DNA of 64,000 nucleotides from Paraflavisolibacter caeni (GCF_025628885.1 NZ_JAOTIF010000003.1:186001-250000), one strand, 5' to 3'. Counted from the first letter of the stretch, positions 15,624 to 24,750 are shown. The notes: a model not told the origin generated them from the sequence alone. Translations and numbers: made by a program.

Positions 15624-15658
15624 ACCTGCCTGGCGGTGACGCTGGGCAGGTTTTTTTT
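15624..15658 (+). terminator. Terminator after the DUF4242 gene
   Basis: A 12-bp stem (ACCTGCCTGGCG with CGCTGGGCAGGT, two G-T pairs) around GTGA, followed by eight T. Confidence 0.88.
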
Positions 15659-15694
15659 GCTGCGACGCATATTGGAAATTTAAGGGTGAATTGA

Positions 15695-16951
15695 TTAGTA
15701 TTCGAATTTGCGTAACCCCGGTGCTCTTAACCATGTAATTATAACAACAAGGAGTGTCATGGAGCCGCCGAAAATAACAGCAGGTGCCGTACCAAAAAGG
15801 CGTGCAGTGAAACCACTTTCGAATTGCCCCAACTCGTTGCTTGAATTAATGAACATCGAGTTTACCGAACTTACGCGGCCACGCATTTCATCGGGTGTGG
15901 TTAGTTGTAAAATCGTTCCCCTTATCATCACACTGATGCCGTCCATCATACCTGCAATTAACAGGGCCGCAAAAGACAGGAAGTAAATGTTGGACAGTCC
16001 AAAGGTAATAATACAAATACCAAAGCCTGAGACTGCAAACAGCAGTATCTTTCCCTGGTTTTTATGAAGCGGTTTTAAAGTAAAAGTTGTAATCATAATA
16101 ATAGATCCAATGTCAATGGCAGCGTTCAACCAGCCAAAGCCAATGGGACCCACCTGTAAGATGCGCTCAGCGAATTCCGGGATCAGGGCCACTGCGCCAC
16201 CAAAGAGTACAGCGAATAAATCAAGAGATATGGCACCCAGCATGATCTTGTTTTTGAAAACGTATCGCAAGCCTTCTTTAACGCTTTCCCAAGCGCTGAT
16301 GGTAATATTGGTATGTACGATTGGTTTCTTTTTGATCCTGGAAACAAAGAATGAGGCCATTAAGATATAACCAAGGATTATTATAAAGGTGTTATTGACT
16401 CCGAACCATGCGATGAAGAAACCGGCTGAAGCATGGCCAAGGATGGAACCTGCTAACCAGGTTGTAGAGCTGATGTTTGCTGCATAATGAAGAATTGGCC
16501 GCCGTACTAACTGTGCGATAATCGCGTTAGATGTTGGTCCCGCAAAAGAGCGGATAATTCCTGTAAAGAATATAACTCCATAAATACATAAAGGCAATGC
16601 CCTGGTACTTAGCTTGCTTTCTACATATGGATGCGTGACTGTGATCAGGGCCAGGATGCAAGCAGAGTAGGATAGTATGCCTTTTAATAATAGGGTGCGC
16701 TTGTCCGATTTGTCAATCACATGACCTGCATATAGTGCTAAAGTAAATACAGGTATAAATTCTGACAGACCTACCAGGCCTATTGAAAAGGAATCTTTAG
16801 TGATCTGAAACAGTTTGTAGGCTACTACTGTAGTCACCATGCGCAAAGCCATGATGTAAAAGAAACGGGAGCCTATGTACCATCTATATTCGGTTTCTTG
16901 TAAAGGTGCTAAGGAAGAATTTGAACGTATTAATCCTTGGAGGTTAAACAT
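15695..16951 (-). CDS. MFS transporter, MFS_3/EntS-like
   Basis: A 418-residue inner-membrane carrier with about 12 hydrophobic segments. I start it at the ATG at 16951 (MFNLQGLIRSN). The upstream extension of this frame runs through the 3' end of the GntP gene and reads as nonsense. Family features include GHVIDKSDKRTLLLKG after TM2 (the MFS loop 2-3 motif), a long central loop and RGTILQLTTPDEMRGRVSSVNSM in the C-half, typical of the EntS/MFS_3 group that exports siderophores or drugs. Substrate not predictable. Same strand as gntP, 41 bp downstream of it. Confidence 0.88.
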   Translation of the reverse strand: MFNLQGLIRSNSSLAPLQETEYRWYIGSRFFYIMALRMVTTVVAYKLFQITKDSFSIGLVGLSEFIPVFTLALYAGHVIDKSDKRTLLLKGILSYSACILALITVTHPYVESKLSTRALPLCIYGVIFFTGIIRSFAGPTSNAIIAQLVRRPILHYAANISSTTWLAGSILGHASAGFFIAWFGVNNTFIIILGYILMASFFVSRIKKKPIVHTNITISAWESVKEGLRYVFKNKIMLGAISLDLFAVLFGGAVALIPEFAERILQVGPIGFGWLNAAIDIGSIIMITTFTLKPLHKNQGKILLFAVSGFGICIITFGLSNIYFLSFAALLIAGMMDGISVMIRGTILQLTTPDEMRGRVSSVNSMFINSSNELGQFESGFTARLFGTAPAVIFGGSMTLLVVIITWLRAPGLRKFEY

Positions 16952-16992
16952 AAGTTTGCAATAAAAGCTGCAAAGGTGCGAAGAAAGTAGGT

Positions 16993-18306
16993 TCAAACAA
17001 ATAAATCCAATATTAAAACTCCTACCAGGCCTATTATAGCCACTAATGTTTCCATCAATGTCCACGATCGAAAAGTTTCCTTCATGCTTAGGTTGAAGTA
17101 TTCTTTGAACATCCAAAAGCCTGAATCGTTGACATGCGAACATACCAAACTGCCAGCACCAATGGAAAGTACCATTAGGCTTGGATTGACATGTGCTTGT
17201 GTAATGAGCGGGGCTATAATGCCTGCGGCTGTTAAACCGGCTACCGTTGCAGAACCGACGCAAATGCGAATGAAGGCTGCAATCAGCCAGCCTAAGATCA
17301 GGGGTGCGATGTGCAGGTGTTGCATCATTTGTGCAATTTCTTTACTGATACCGCTATCAGCAAGTACCTGTTTCAATGCACCGGCTGCACCAATAATGAG
17401 GAGGATCAATGTAATATCCTTTAAGGACTCTCCGTAAAAGGACATGATCTCTTTGATGCTTTTACCCATGCTTACACCCAGTGAGAAAGTGGCGACAATC
17501 AATGAAATCAGCATTACGATTGTTGCATCGCTCAGGAAGGAAAGGGCGTTTTTGATAATAGAGTTATTGATAGTTACAAAGTAGGTTAAGGAGGTGACTA
17601 CCAGCAAAAAGACAGGTAATAAAGCAGTGAGAAAACTGTTTGCTGTTCCCGGTAATTTATTAGGGGGCAAGTCATTTGGTCGAAAAGTTTCAAGTGGCGT
17701 TGCTGTAATGCTTTTTACAGTTTTGGCGAAAATTGGACCTGCAATGATGACTGTTGGGATAGCGATGATAATGCCATAAACCAATGTCAGGCCAATGCTT
17801 GCTCCGAATTGAGTGGCCAGGGCTACAGGAGAAGGGTGTGGAGGTAGAAAGCCATGTGTTACAGACAGTGATGCGATCATTGGCAAGCAGATGTATACAG
17901 CAGGCAGCCTGTACTGATAGACAACGGAGAAGGCCAGCGGTACCAATAGCACAAAACCAACTCCATAAAACAGGGGGATACCCAGGATGAATCCTGTTAT
18001 CATCAATGCCCATTGAATGTTCCTGGGACCAAAAAGGCGCATTAACACGTCTGAGATTTTTTGTGCAGCCCCACTTTCTGCAACTAGTTTGCCTAACATG
18101 GCGCCCAGGGCAATGATCAATACAATTGATCCCAATGTATCACCAAAGCCTTTTTGAATGGATGCTGTTACCTTGTTGGCAGGAATCCCCAATAGCAACC
18201 CTGCTGTAAAAGATATTAATAATAAAGCAAGAAAGGGATTGACTTTACCCCAGGAGATCAGCAAAATCAGTAAGATGATGCAGACCAGAATTATGAGCAG
18301 GGACAT
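16993..18306 (-). CDS. GntP-family gluconate:H+ symporter
   Basis: A 437-residue, very hydrophobic inner-membrane protein of the GntP/GntT family, which imports gluconate and similar sugar acids with protons. Family features: SFTAGLLLGIPANKV near the start, IALGAMLGKLVAESGAAQKI, and FLPPHPSPVALATQFGA, the conserved PPHP region. Full length. The ATG at 18306 is the first good start. It may be co-transcribed with the MFS gene 41 bp downstream. No gluconate kinase is nearby, so the substrate could be another sugar acid. Confidence 0.93.
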   Translation of the reverse strand: MSLLIILVCIILLILLISWGKVNPFLALLLISFTAGLLLGIPANKVTASIQKGFGDTLGSIVLIIALGAMLGKLVAESGAAQKISDVLMRLFGPRNIQWALMITGFILGIPLFYGVGFVLLVPLAFSVVYQYRLPAVYICLPMIASLSVTHGFLPPHPSPVALATQFGASIGLTLVYGIIIAIPTVIIAGPIFAKTVKSITATPLETFRPNDLPPNKLPGTANSFLTALLPVFLLVVTSLTYFVTINNSIIKNALSFLSDATIVMLISLIVATFSLGVSMGKSIKEIMSFYGESLKDITLILLIIGAAGALKQVLADSGISKEIAQMMQHLHIAPLILGWLIAAFIRICVGSATVAGLTAAGIIAPLITQAHVNPSLMVLSIGAGSLVCSHVNDSGFWMFKEYFNLSMKETFRSWTLMETLVAIIGLVGVLILDLFV

Positions 18307-18346
18307 GGAGGGTTGGGAGTTTGAAGTTAGGGGATTAGGAGTTCGT

Positions 18347-19237
18347 TTAAGGGAGGAATCTTGTGCTCACTTTCAGGTCTTTACTTCCTGGTGTATAGGT
18401 ATAGAAGCCTTCTCCACTTTTAACACCAAGCTTTTTGGACATTACCATGTTTACAAGTAGAGGACAAGGTGCGTATTTAGGGTTGCCAAAGCCTTCATGC
18501 AATACATTTAATATACTGAGACAGACATCCAGACCAATGAAGTCGGCCAGTTGTAAAGGGCCCATAGGGTGAGCCATACCTAATTTCATGATCGTATCTA
18601 TTTCTTCAACGCCCGCAACTCTTTCATACACACAGTAAATGGCTTCGTTAATCATGGGCATTAATATCCGGTTTGAAATAAAGCCTGGGTAATCGTTGAC
18701 TACACAGGGCACTTTCCCTAATTGCTTGCTCAGGGATACGATTGTATCGGTTACTTCCTGCGCTGTTGCGTAACCGTTAATAACTTCCACCAGCTTCATT
18801 ATGGGTACCGGATTCATGAAGTGCATACCGATTACTTGCTGGGGACGGCTGGTAGCCGCAGCGATTTTTGTAATAGATATAGAAGATGTATTGGTAGCAA
18901 GAATACTTTCCTCTGAGACTATTTCATCTAACTGTCTAAATAAGTCCAGTTTTAATTCTGTTAGTTCTGTAGCCGCTTCTATAATTAATGAGGCATCCTG
19001 TACGCCTGCCGCCATAGAGGTGTGCAGCGCGATATTTTGGAGGGCCATTTCCTTTACTTCTGCAGCAATACTGTTTTTTGCCAGCTGGCGGTCAAGGTTC
19101 TTGGTTATAATGTCCAGTGCCTTATTCAACTGGTTCTGTGAAATATCGATCAGGGAAACAGAAAATCCATTCTGGGCAAACACATGTGCTATGCCGTTAC
19201 CCATAGTACCTGCGCCAATGACAGCTATTTTCTTCAT
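18347..19237 (-). CDS. 3-hydroxybutyryl-CoA dehydrogenase
   Basis: A 296-residue NAD-dependent short-chain 3-hydroxyacyl-CoA dehydrogenase of fatty-acid or butanoate metabolism. The Rossmann motif GAGTMGNGIAHVFA is at residues 8-21; the catalytic histidine lies in GMHFMNPVP and the partner glutamate follows in KLVEVI. NDYPGFISNRI and the C-terminal dimerisation domain are intact. It is 40 bp upstream of gntP on the same strand. A 14-bp palindrome (19251-19264) lies 13 bp upstream of the ATG and could be a repressor site. Confidence 0.94.
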   Translation of the reverse strand: MKKIAVIGAGTMGNGIAHVFAQNGFSVSLIDISQNQLNKALDIITKNLDRQLAKNSIAAEVKEMALQNIALHTSMAAGVQDASLIIEAATELTELKLDLFRQLDEIVSEESILATNTSSISITKIAAATSRPQQVIGMHFMNPVPIMKLVEVINGYATAQEVTDTIVSLSKQLGKVPCVVNDYPGFISNRILMPMINEAIYCVYERVAGVEEIDTIMKLGMAHPMGPLQLADFIGLDVCLSILNVLHEGFGNPKYAPCPLLVNMVMSKKLGVKSGEGFYTYTPGSKDLKVSTRFLP

Positions 19238-19250
19238 GCAACCGTTTTAT

Positions 19251-19264
19251 TGTAACAAGTTACA
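19251..19264. promoter_or_regulatory. Candidate operator upstream of the hydroxybutyryl-CoA dehydrogenase gene
   Basis: TGTAAC-AA-GTTACA: two perfect 6-base arms around AA, 14 bases before the ATG on the minus strand. The size and position fit a dimeric repressor site such as TetR/FadR-type regulators use; the cognate regulator is not known. Confidence 0.35.
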
Positions 19265-19301
19265 TGAATTTGGGATTAGAAGTTGAAAGATCCGGATATT
19301 G

Positions 19302-20078
19302 TTACAATTGCTTAATTACATCATAGGTAAAGCGTAGGAGAGTGGCTATGACGATGCAGAGAAAGAAAATGCGGATGAATTTATTTCCTTTTGCAATGGC
19401 CAGGTTTGCACCCAAGTAGCCGCCAAGTGCATTACTGGCTGCCATTGGCAGAGCTATGGCCCAGATGATCTTTCCTTTGATAAAAAAAAGAAATATGGAG
19501 CCGAGATTTGTAGCCAGGTTTACCATCTTGGCATGTGCTGATGCATTTAGAAAGTCGAAGCCCAGCCAGGAAATAAATGCCAGTATGAGGAAGCTGCCGG
19601 TACCAGGACCTATAAATCCATCATAAAAGCCAAGCAGCAAGCTGGTGGTAATTGCTAAAAGAAGTTCTGTTTGAGGAGAATGGTTCTTTATGACCTTTTG
19701 ACCAAAGTTTTTCTTAGTATAGGTGTAGATGGCTACACCTAAAAGTACTATTAACAAGACTGGTTTCATGAACTGATTACTGACCAGAGTAAGCACTTGT
19801 GAGCCAGCAAAAGAGGCAAAAAATGCAAGAGTACAAATGATGGTGATCAGCTTCCAGCGAATAGGTACCTGGCGTACATATTGACTTGTGGCCATGCTGG
19901 TTCCGCTGAAAGCGGGAATTTTTAAAGAACCTATGACATTTACAACTGGGAAATAGGGAAGTATTACAAGTGCTGCCGGTGTTTGTATCAATCCGCCCCC
20001 TCCAACAATGGCATCAACAAAGCCTGCTGCAAAAGCTGCTATACACAATAGAACAATTTGCCAGAAATGGATCTCCAT
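19302..20078 (-). CDS. TSUP family (TauE/SafE) permease
   Basis: A 258-residue inner-membrane protein with about eight hydrophobic segments, of the sulfite exporter TauE/SafE (TSUP) family that moves small sulfur-containing anions. The duplicated family motif is visible: AAGFVDAIVGGGGLIQTPAALV near the N-terminus and LGFYDGFIGPGTGSFLIL at mid-protein. Full length. It lies on the minus strand downstream of repeat copy B and 64 bp upstream of the dehydrogenase gene. Substrate cannot be told from sequence. Confidence 0.93.
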   Translation of the reverse strand: MEIHFWQIVLLCIAAFAAGFVDAIVGGGGLIQTPAALVILPYFPVVNVIGSLKIPAFSGTSMATSQYVRQVPIRWKLITIICTLAFFASFAGSQVLTLVSNQFMKPVLLIVLLGVAIYTYTKKNFGQKVIKNHSPQTELLLAITTSLLLGFYDGFIGPGTGSFLILAFISWLGFDFLNASAHAKMVNLATNLGSIFLFFIKGKIIWAIALPMAASNALGGYLGANLAIAKGNKFIRIFFLCIVIATLLRFTYDVIKQL

Positions 20079-20130
20079 AAAAAAGTAGGCAAGCTAAGAA
20101 AGAAAATGCTTAGAAAGTGGGAGAGAGGTA

Positions 20131-20563
20131 AATGACGAATAAAGGGAAGTGTAAAGGGAGGGGGGGCAACACTTGGAAAGTGGGGATTGGTGTTGTACCT
20201 TTAGGCGCAGTTCCATTGCCTCCGTTCAGGGCTTTTCAGGGCGTTCTGCCTGTAGGTTGTTTTCCCCTTATTTATGAGCATTTGCTCAATTCAGATCGAA
20301 GCATAGTCGAAGGATGGTCGAAGGATGATCGAAGGATGGTCGAAGTAGCCTAGCCTTAAGTACGGCTGATGTATACTTAAAGTACGCCTATGGTACGGCT
20401 TAGGTATGGAGTAGGTATCGAGTCAGTATGGAGTAAGTAGAGGGAATGGGGGATGCTGGTGGAATACTTTAGCCCTACTTTAGGTATACTGATGGTATAC
20501 TTATGGTATACTGAAGCTACGAAAGATGAATTGGTTTTGGTGGACAAGACAAGTCAAAAGCGG
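20131..20563 (-). repeat. 11-bp-phased repeat element, copy B (inverted relative to copy A)
   Basis: Reverse complement of the element at 5571-6024. On the plus strand its core 20294-20513 is again exactly 20 units of 11 bp, most starting GTA or GGT (for example GTACGGCTGAT, GTATACTTAAA, GTACGCCTATG). It has five units of the TCGA type against about seven in copy A, and extra GTATGGAGTA-type units. The GAGCATTTGCTC hairpin and the CAGGCAGAACG stretch are also kept. It lies between two minus-strand genes, so relative to flanking transcription it has the same orientation as copy A. Confidence 0.85.
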
Positions 20564-20645
20564 TCGTTTTCGGTTAAAAGAGACATGGCTAACTTGTATA
20601 TGTATAGGTAGAAAAATTGATATTGAACTGAAATGTTTAAAATGA

Positions 20646-20672
20646 AAAAGTGCACTTATACAAGTGCACTTT
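20646..20672 (-). terminator. Terminator after the KGG gene
   Basis: AAAGTGCACTT and its perfect complement around a 4-base loop; on the minus strand it is followed by T residues. It lies 25 bp downstream of the KGG-domain stop. Confidence 0.85.
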
Positions 20673-20697
20673 AAAATGTTTTATTTCCTTCAACTTT

Positions 20698-21006
20698 TCA
20701 CATTATTCCTTCCTCATTGCTTAGTTCCATGTTTCCACGGTTTTCGGAAGTAACTCTACTGCTTCCACGGTTACGTCCACCGCCATGTGAGTTTTGGCCA
20801 CCTTTTCTGCCTGCTTCTCTAGCTTCATCGGAGTTCCATTCATGGGCTACACCCTGACGGTGTGCCGCACGACCGCCCTCGCTAGCGATAGATCTTTGTT
20901 TTTGGGGATCCATAGAAGCAAACCCGCGCCTGGAAGTGTTTCCACGGCTTGAGGGTTCCCGCATAGAGGATTCCTGCGGGCTGTTGTCAAGTCTGTCTTC
21001 TGCCAT
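20698..21006 (-). CDS. KGG-domain general stress protein (YciG/GsiB-like)
   Basis: A 102-residue, very hydrophilic, G/R/S-rich protein. The KGG-type repeats are visible: RRGFASMDPQKQRSIASEGG and AREAGRKGGQNSHGGG. In other bacteria such proteins are induced by general, desiccation or acid stress and resemble plant group 1 LEA proteins. No signal peptide, monocistronic, with a terminator 25 bp downstream. Likely disordered in solution; function inferred from the family only. Confidence 0.88.
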   Translation of the reverse strand: MAEDRLDNSPQESSMREPSSRGNTSRRGFASMDPQKQRSIASEGGRAAHRQGVAHEWNSDEAREAGRKGGQNSHGGGRNRGSSRVTSENRGNMELSNEEGIM

Positions 21007-21512
21007 GATCGATAGTTTTTAGTTAAACAATTACATCAATAATGTTTTCTTTCTAATAGGATGCCAGCCTTTTTCAGGCAGGACACATGTAATTGCTGAG
21101 GAAATTTTGCTATACAGATGCCCATTTTGTTGACCTTTGGGGAATGCAGCAATCTTAGCACCAAAAAGCAGAGCTTTTCGTATTTATTAGCAAAAAAATA
21201 GTGATGTGCTGCTGAAAAGGATCTAAAAGGCGTTTGATTTATTGCGCTGGTAGATATTTATTTTCTTTTTTATTGCTGATTTGCAGTGCCTTACAGTTTA
21301 ATTTCTATTTTAAATCATTGATTGTTGAGTTATTTTAAAATTTTATAGATTTTAAATTTTTTTTGCACGATTTTTTTCTATTGAATATAACAAGCTTGAA
21401 ATTTTTGAAGTGGATAATATAGAAGTCAGTAGAATTGTAGAAATGTTAATGGTCCAAGGTGAGCAATAAACTTTTTCAGGTCATTGGAGTCAAAATTTGT
21501 AGCGTAAAAACT
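21007..21512. other. Divergent AT-rich intergenic region
   Basis: Between the KGG gene (minus) and a small secreted protein (plus). Strongly AT-rich toward 21300-21420. I see no gene, RNA motif or clear operator; it presumably holds both promoters. Confidence 0.5.
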
Positions 21513-21776
21513 ATGAAAATGAAGTTATTATTTATTATATCAGGATTTCTTTTCTTTTCGGTTTCTTTAAATGCTCAGACTGTACGCGAAAAAATTGATC
21601 AGCAAGCGAAGGATCCTAAAGCAAAGGAAAATGCCGCCAAAGCAGATGTTTATATTGCTAAACAAAAAGAGATAGCTGACAGTAGTAAAATGAAATCTGA
21701 TCGTTACAATAGTTGTAAAGCAAGGAAGGAACGAAAAGCAGAAAGCCGGAGAGCGCGCAAGAGTGTAAACAAATAG
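21513..21776 (+). CDS. Small secreted basic protein, unrecognised
   Basis: An 87-residue protein with a signal peptide (MKMKLLFIISGFLFFSVSLNAQ, likely cut after AQ), leaving about 65 highly charged, K/R/A/D-rich residues ending in a basic cluster (RKERKAESRRARKSVNK). I chose ATG 21513 because it starts the signal peptide directly; a GTG at 21459 would bury it. I recognise no domain. An imperfect hairpin (21744-21800) overlaps the 3' end. Probably a periplasmic basic protein; function unknown. Confidence 0.6.
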   Translation: MKMKLLFIISGFLFFSVSLNAQTVREKIDQQAKDPKAKENAAKADVYIAKQKEIADSSKMKSDRYNSCKARKERKAESRRARKSVNK

Positions 21777-21800
21777 GTTCACTCTTGCCGGCTTCCGGCT
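21744..21800 (+). terminator. Imperfect hairpin overlapping the end of the small secreted gene
   Basis: AGCCGGAGAGCG..GCAAGAGTG (21744-21765) pairs imperfectly with CACTCTTGCCGGCTTCCGGCT (21780-21800). No long T run follows; it could serve both convergent genes. Confidence 0.5.
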
Positions 21801-21824
21801 ATATTTAGAAAGTATTTTAATCTA

Positions 21825-23204
21825 TTACATGCCTCTAGGATCAATCAAGCCTTTGAAAGATGATCTTTCTAAAACTTCATTTCCAGCTTTAACCTTTGGT
21901 TGTTCAACATAAGAGTTGTCTTCTTCTCTTGAAGCAATTCTTGATGTAAATGAACCAGTTGTGAGGTAACGAATTGACCGGGCCAAACAAGCTTCCTCTA
22001 AATCGCCCCAGTCTTTGTTCAGGTCATCTTTAACCTGGCTATTGACTGCGAGCCCATTAAAGAAATTGCCATCTCCATTCTTGTTAGTACTTCTAAATGA
22101 TATAGGGAAAATATCCCAGTCACCAACCTCTATAGGGAAATAACCGACGGGTTTACCATAAGTATTGCTTGGGCCAACCAGTTTCACCTCCATGTATGGC
22201 TTCAGGTTGTTGATCAGCAGTTCACTGGCGGAGGCTGTACTATTACTTACGATGAAGATAATGCGAGGGAGGTTTAACGTTCCGATTTTTTCAAAATAGT
22301 CCGTGGTGTTGTAATCCGGGAACTTGTCATTAAATGTTTGCTTCATCATCAAGCCGCCATTGGCTGAATTTGGTGCCAGATAATTGGCCAACTTTTGCTG
22401 AACAGATACATAACCACCACCATTGTATCGCAAGTCAACTATTAGGTCTGAGATCTTGGCATTAGCAAAGCGGTTAAATGTTTGCAGGAACTGTTCATAG
22501 ATTTTTACTGTGTCGCCCAGGAATGAATTGAAAACAAAGTAACCAATCTTTTTACCTCCGTAATTATAAACAGTATCTAAATAAACTGAATGGTCCTGGG
22601 TAGAAGTTGTAGCCAACCTGATGTTGGTTGTAGTACCATCAGGCTTTAAAAAGGTAAATGAGGCGGTAGGGCTATTTAAAACATTGTTTGCAATAAAGTC
22701 TGCATTATCCGTAGAAATGTTGGAGTTGCCGTTGATAGCAATTATTTGCCAGCCTCTGCGGATGCCTGCTTTCCCTGCGGGAGAAGAAACGTCAACGGCT
22801 TTTACCCGTAAGTCCTTTTCTTCATTGAAAGATACGTTTAAGCCAAAGTTGCCAGAGCCACCAGAACTAATTTGAGCCCATTCTTCTTTTTTAATAGCAA
22901 AACTCCAACGGTCTACCGGGTTGGAGAAACCGCTTTCCTTGCTGTATTGGCGTATACCTTTCATTAAGCCAGCGAGATCGCTATAGCTTCTTGCATTGAA
23001 GGTCGATGGAATTTGACTGTACCACAGGTAGAGGTCCTTTGAGAACATCAAAGCCGTGTCTTTTTGCTTGTTTGCAATTTCTGTTAAAGTATCGTTAGTG
23101 TTGGGTTCCGGAGCAAGCGAATCCGTCATGTCTTTTTTGCATGCCGATAAAATGCTTATCACCAGCAAAGCAGTTAATATAAATTTTGAGGTTTTGATCT
23201 GCAT
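21825..23204 (-). CDS. S41 family peptidase lipoprotein (C-terminal processing protease-like)
   Basis: A 459-residue lipoprotein: the signal peptide ends in LSAC, lipid on C22. After a helical N-terminal region comes a PDZ domain (about 115-200; FGLNVSF..., VDVSSPAGKAGIRRGW) and an S41 protease domain (about 210-430) with DLRYNGGG, the nucleophile region SNSTASASELLINNL and the later GKPVGYF loop. Such Bacteroidota envelope proteases are membrane-anchored; substrate unknown. It lies convergent to the small secreted gene and divergent from the MFS gene. Confidence 0.92.
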   Translation of the reverse strand: MQIKTSKFILTALLVISILSACKKDMTDSLAPEPNTNDTLTEIANKQKDTALMFSKDLYLWYSQIPSTFNARSYSDLAGLMKGIRQYSKESGFSNPVDRWSFAIKKEEWAQISSGGSGNFGLNVSFNEEKDLRVKAVDVSSPAGKAGIRRGWQIIAINGNSNISTDNADFIANNVLNSPTASFTFLKPDGTTTNIRLATTSTQDHSVYLDTVYNYGGKKIGYFVFNSFLGDTVKIYEQFLQTFNRFANAKISDLIVDLRYNGGGYVSVQQKLANYLAPNSANGGLMMKQTFNDKFPDYNTTDYFEKIGTLNLPRIIFIVSNSTASASELLINNLKPYMEVKLVGPSNTYGKPVGYFPIEVGDWDIFPISFRSTNKNGDGNFFNGLAVNSQVKDDLNKDWGDLEEACLARSIRYLTTGSFTSRIASREEDNSYVEQPKVKAGNEVLERSSFKGLIDPRGM

Positions 23205-23576
23205 AAAGTTAATGGGAGGTGTTTTTATAATGGTTTATATAACAGCAAATAATAGGCAGAAATTGTGGGACGGGTTAGTTTTAACAAGAAGTAAGGCAAT
23301 AAAGGTACATGATGGAAAGGATAATTGGATATGGCTTGTGGTGGAGAAGAGCAAGATTGCTTTAAAAAATGTTAGTGTTCAGATAAATGAGCGGATGGGA
23401 TAAAATATGGCCTTATGTTTGTGTTTTTTAGACATACTGAATTGATGACATACATTTGTACTTCCAATTCTATCTTTGCGGGCTCCAAAATGTCCTGCTT
23501 TGTATTGTTCCCGCCGTATGGAAGTTTACATTAAGTTTTAATTAGGATTTCACCCGTTAATAATTCACGTTTAGAT
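23205..23576. other. Divergent intergenic region between the S41 peptidase and MFS genes
   Basis: No gene supported. A TATCTTTG box at 23471-23478 could be the -7 element for the plus-strand MFS gene, giving a leader of about 90 bases. Nothing else distinct is seen. Confidence 0.4.
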
Positions 23577-24731
23577 ATGTCTGAATTTGTTCTTTCTCTT
23601 CGGCATTCCAATAGGGCTTACAGGATTGCAGTTGGCTTACTATTTTTTATGCAAGGTTTGTGTTTTGCCAGTTGGGCATCACGTATTCCGAGCATCCAGG
23701 AACATTTACATCTTTCTGATGCAGCCTTAGGCATTGTTTTGTTTGCCTTGCCTGTTGGTTCTATGGCGGCTTTGCCCCTGGCTGGTTGGATGGTCAGCAA
23801 ATTCGGGAGCAAGAGAATGGCGGCCAATGCCATAGTACTTTATAGTATTATGCTGGTTGCACTAGGACTTGCATCCAATATTACTGTTCTTGTACTCAGT
23901 TTAGTTGTGTTTGGAATGGCTGGAAATGTGGCCAATATAGCTATTAACACCCAGGCTGTTGGCGTGGAAGCAAGATATGGGCGGAAAATTATGGCTTCAT
24001 TTCATGGATTATGGAGCCTGGCCGGGTTTACTGCTGGTGGTATTGGGACTTTGATGATCGGAAAGGGCATTATTCCGTTTCATCATTTCCTGGTAATCAT
24101 GTCGATCATACTTTTTGGGATTGCAGCAAGTTTTCAATATTTATTGCCTCATGAAAAGGGCAGTACCGGTACAGGCCGGCTTCTTGCAATGCCTGACAAA
24201 ACACTATTCAGGTTGGGAATTATTGCTTTTTGTTGTATGATCTGCGAAGGTGCGATGTTTGACTGGAGTGGGATTTATTTTCAAAAAGTGGTAAGGGCGG
24301 AAAAGGAGTGGATTGGACTTGGGTATACAGCTTTTATGTGTACTATGGCAGCCGGGCGTTTTATAGCAGACTGGGTGACACATCACATAGGTTTTAAGAA
24401 GACCATTCAGGCCAGTGGCTTATTAATTACAACTGGCTTGGCTATTTCTATACTGTTTCCATTCATGGTTCCTTCCGTTATTGGATTTTTTCTGGTAGGA
24501 TTTGGTGTTTCATCTGTAGTGCCATTGGTTTATAGCGAAGCTGGTAAATCGAAGCGATTATTACCAGGTGTGGCATTGGCTGCGGTTTCGAGCATTGGAT
24601 TTTTAGGTTTCCTGATTGGGCCACCATTAATTGGTGTTGTTGCTGGCATGGCTGGTTTGAGAGTGTCTTTTATGATTATTGCCATCATGGGCTTTTGTGT
24701 GAGTTTGATGGTAAATGGGAAGGAAAGATAG
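23577..24731 (+). CDS. MFS transporter, YbjJ/fucose-permease-like
   Basis: A 384-residue carrier with 12 predicted membrane segments. It shows FASWASRIPSIQEHLHLSDAALG in TM1-2 and MAALPLAGWMVSKFGSKRMAA (MFS loop 2-3 motif), which match the YbjJ/FucP-like branch, often annotated as sugar or inner-membrane permease. C-half signature GFGVSSVVPLVYSEAGK. Monocistronic, ended by a very strong symmetric terminator. Substrate not predictable. Confidence 0.9.
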   Translation: MSEFVLSLRHSNRAYRIAVGLLFFMQGLCFASWASRIPSIQEHLHLSDAALGIVLFALPVGSMAALPLAGWMVSKFGSKRMAANAIVLYSIMLVALGLASNITVLVLSLVVFGMAGNVANIAINTQAVGVEARYGRKIMASFHGLWSLAGFTAGGIGTLMIGKGIIPFHHFLVIMSIILFGIAASFQYLLPHEKGSTGTGRLLAMPDKTLFRLGIIAFCCMICEGAMFDWSGIYFQKVVRAEKEWIGLGYTAFMCTMAAGRFIADWVTHHIGFKKTIQASGLLITTGLAISILFPFMVPSVIGFFLVGFGVSSVVPLVYSEAGKSKRLLPGVALAAVSSIGFLGFLIGPPLIGVVAGMAGLRVSFMIIAIMGFCVSLMVNGKER

Positions 24732-24750
24732 ATGTAGTGTTTCAAGTATA

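Noticed and set aside
16952-17263. N-terminal extension of the MFS gene
   Set aside because: The extra residues overlap the 3' end of the GntP gene on the same strand in another frame and read as nonsense; the real start is ATG 16951.
20132-20353. 73-codon open frame within repeat copy B
   Set aside because: It crosses the repeat array; period 11 is not a multiple of 3, and the frame is not conserved in copy A.
23056-23403. Plus-strand frame of 115 codons overlapping the S41 peptidase start
   Set aside because: It is mainly antisense to the peptidase signal region; the remaining part shows no protein-like pattern.
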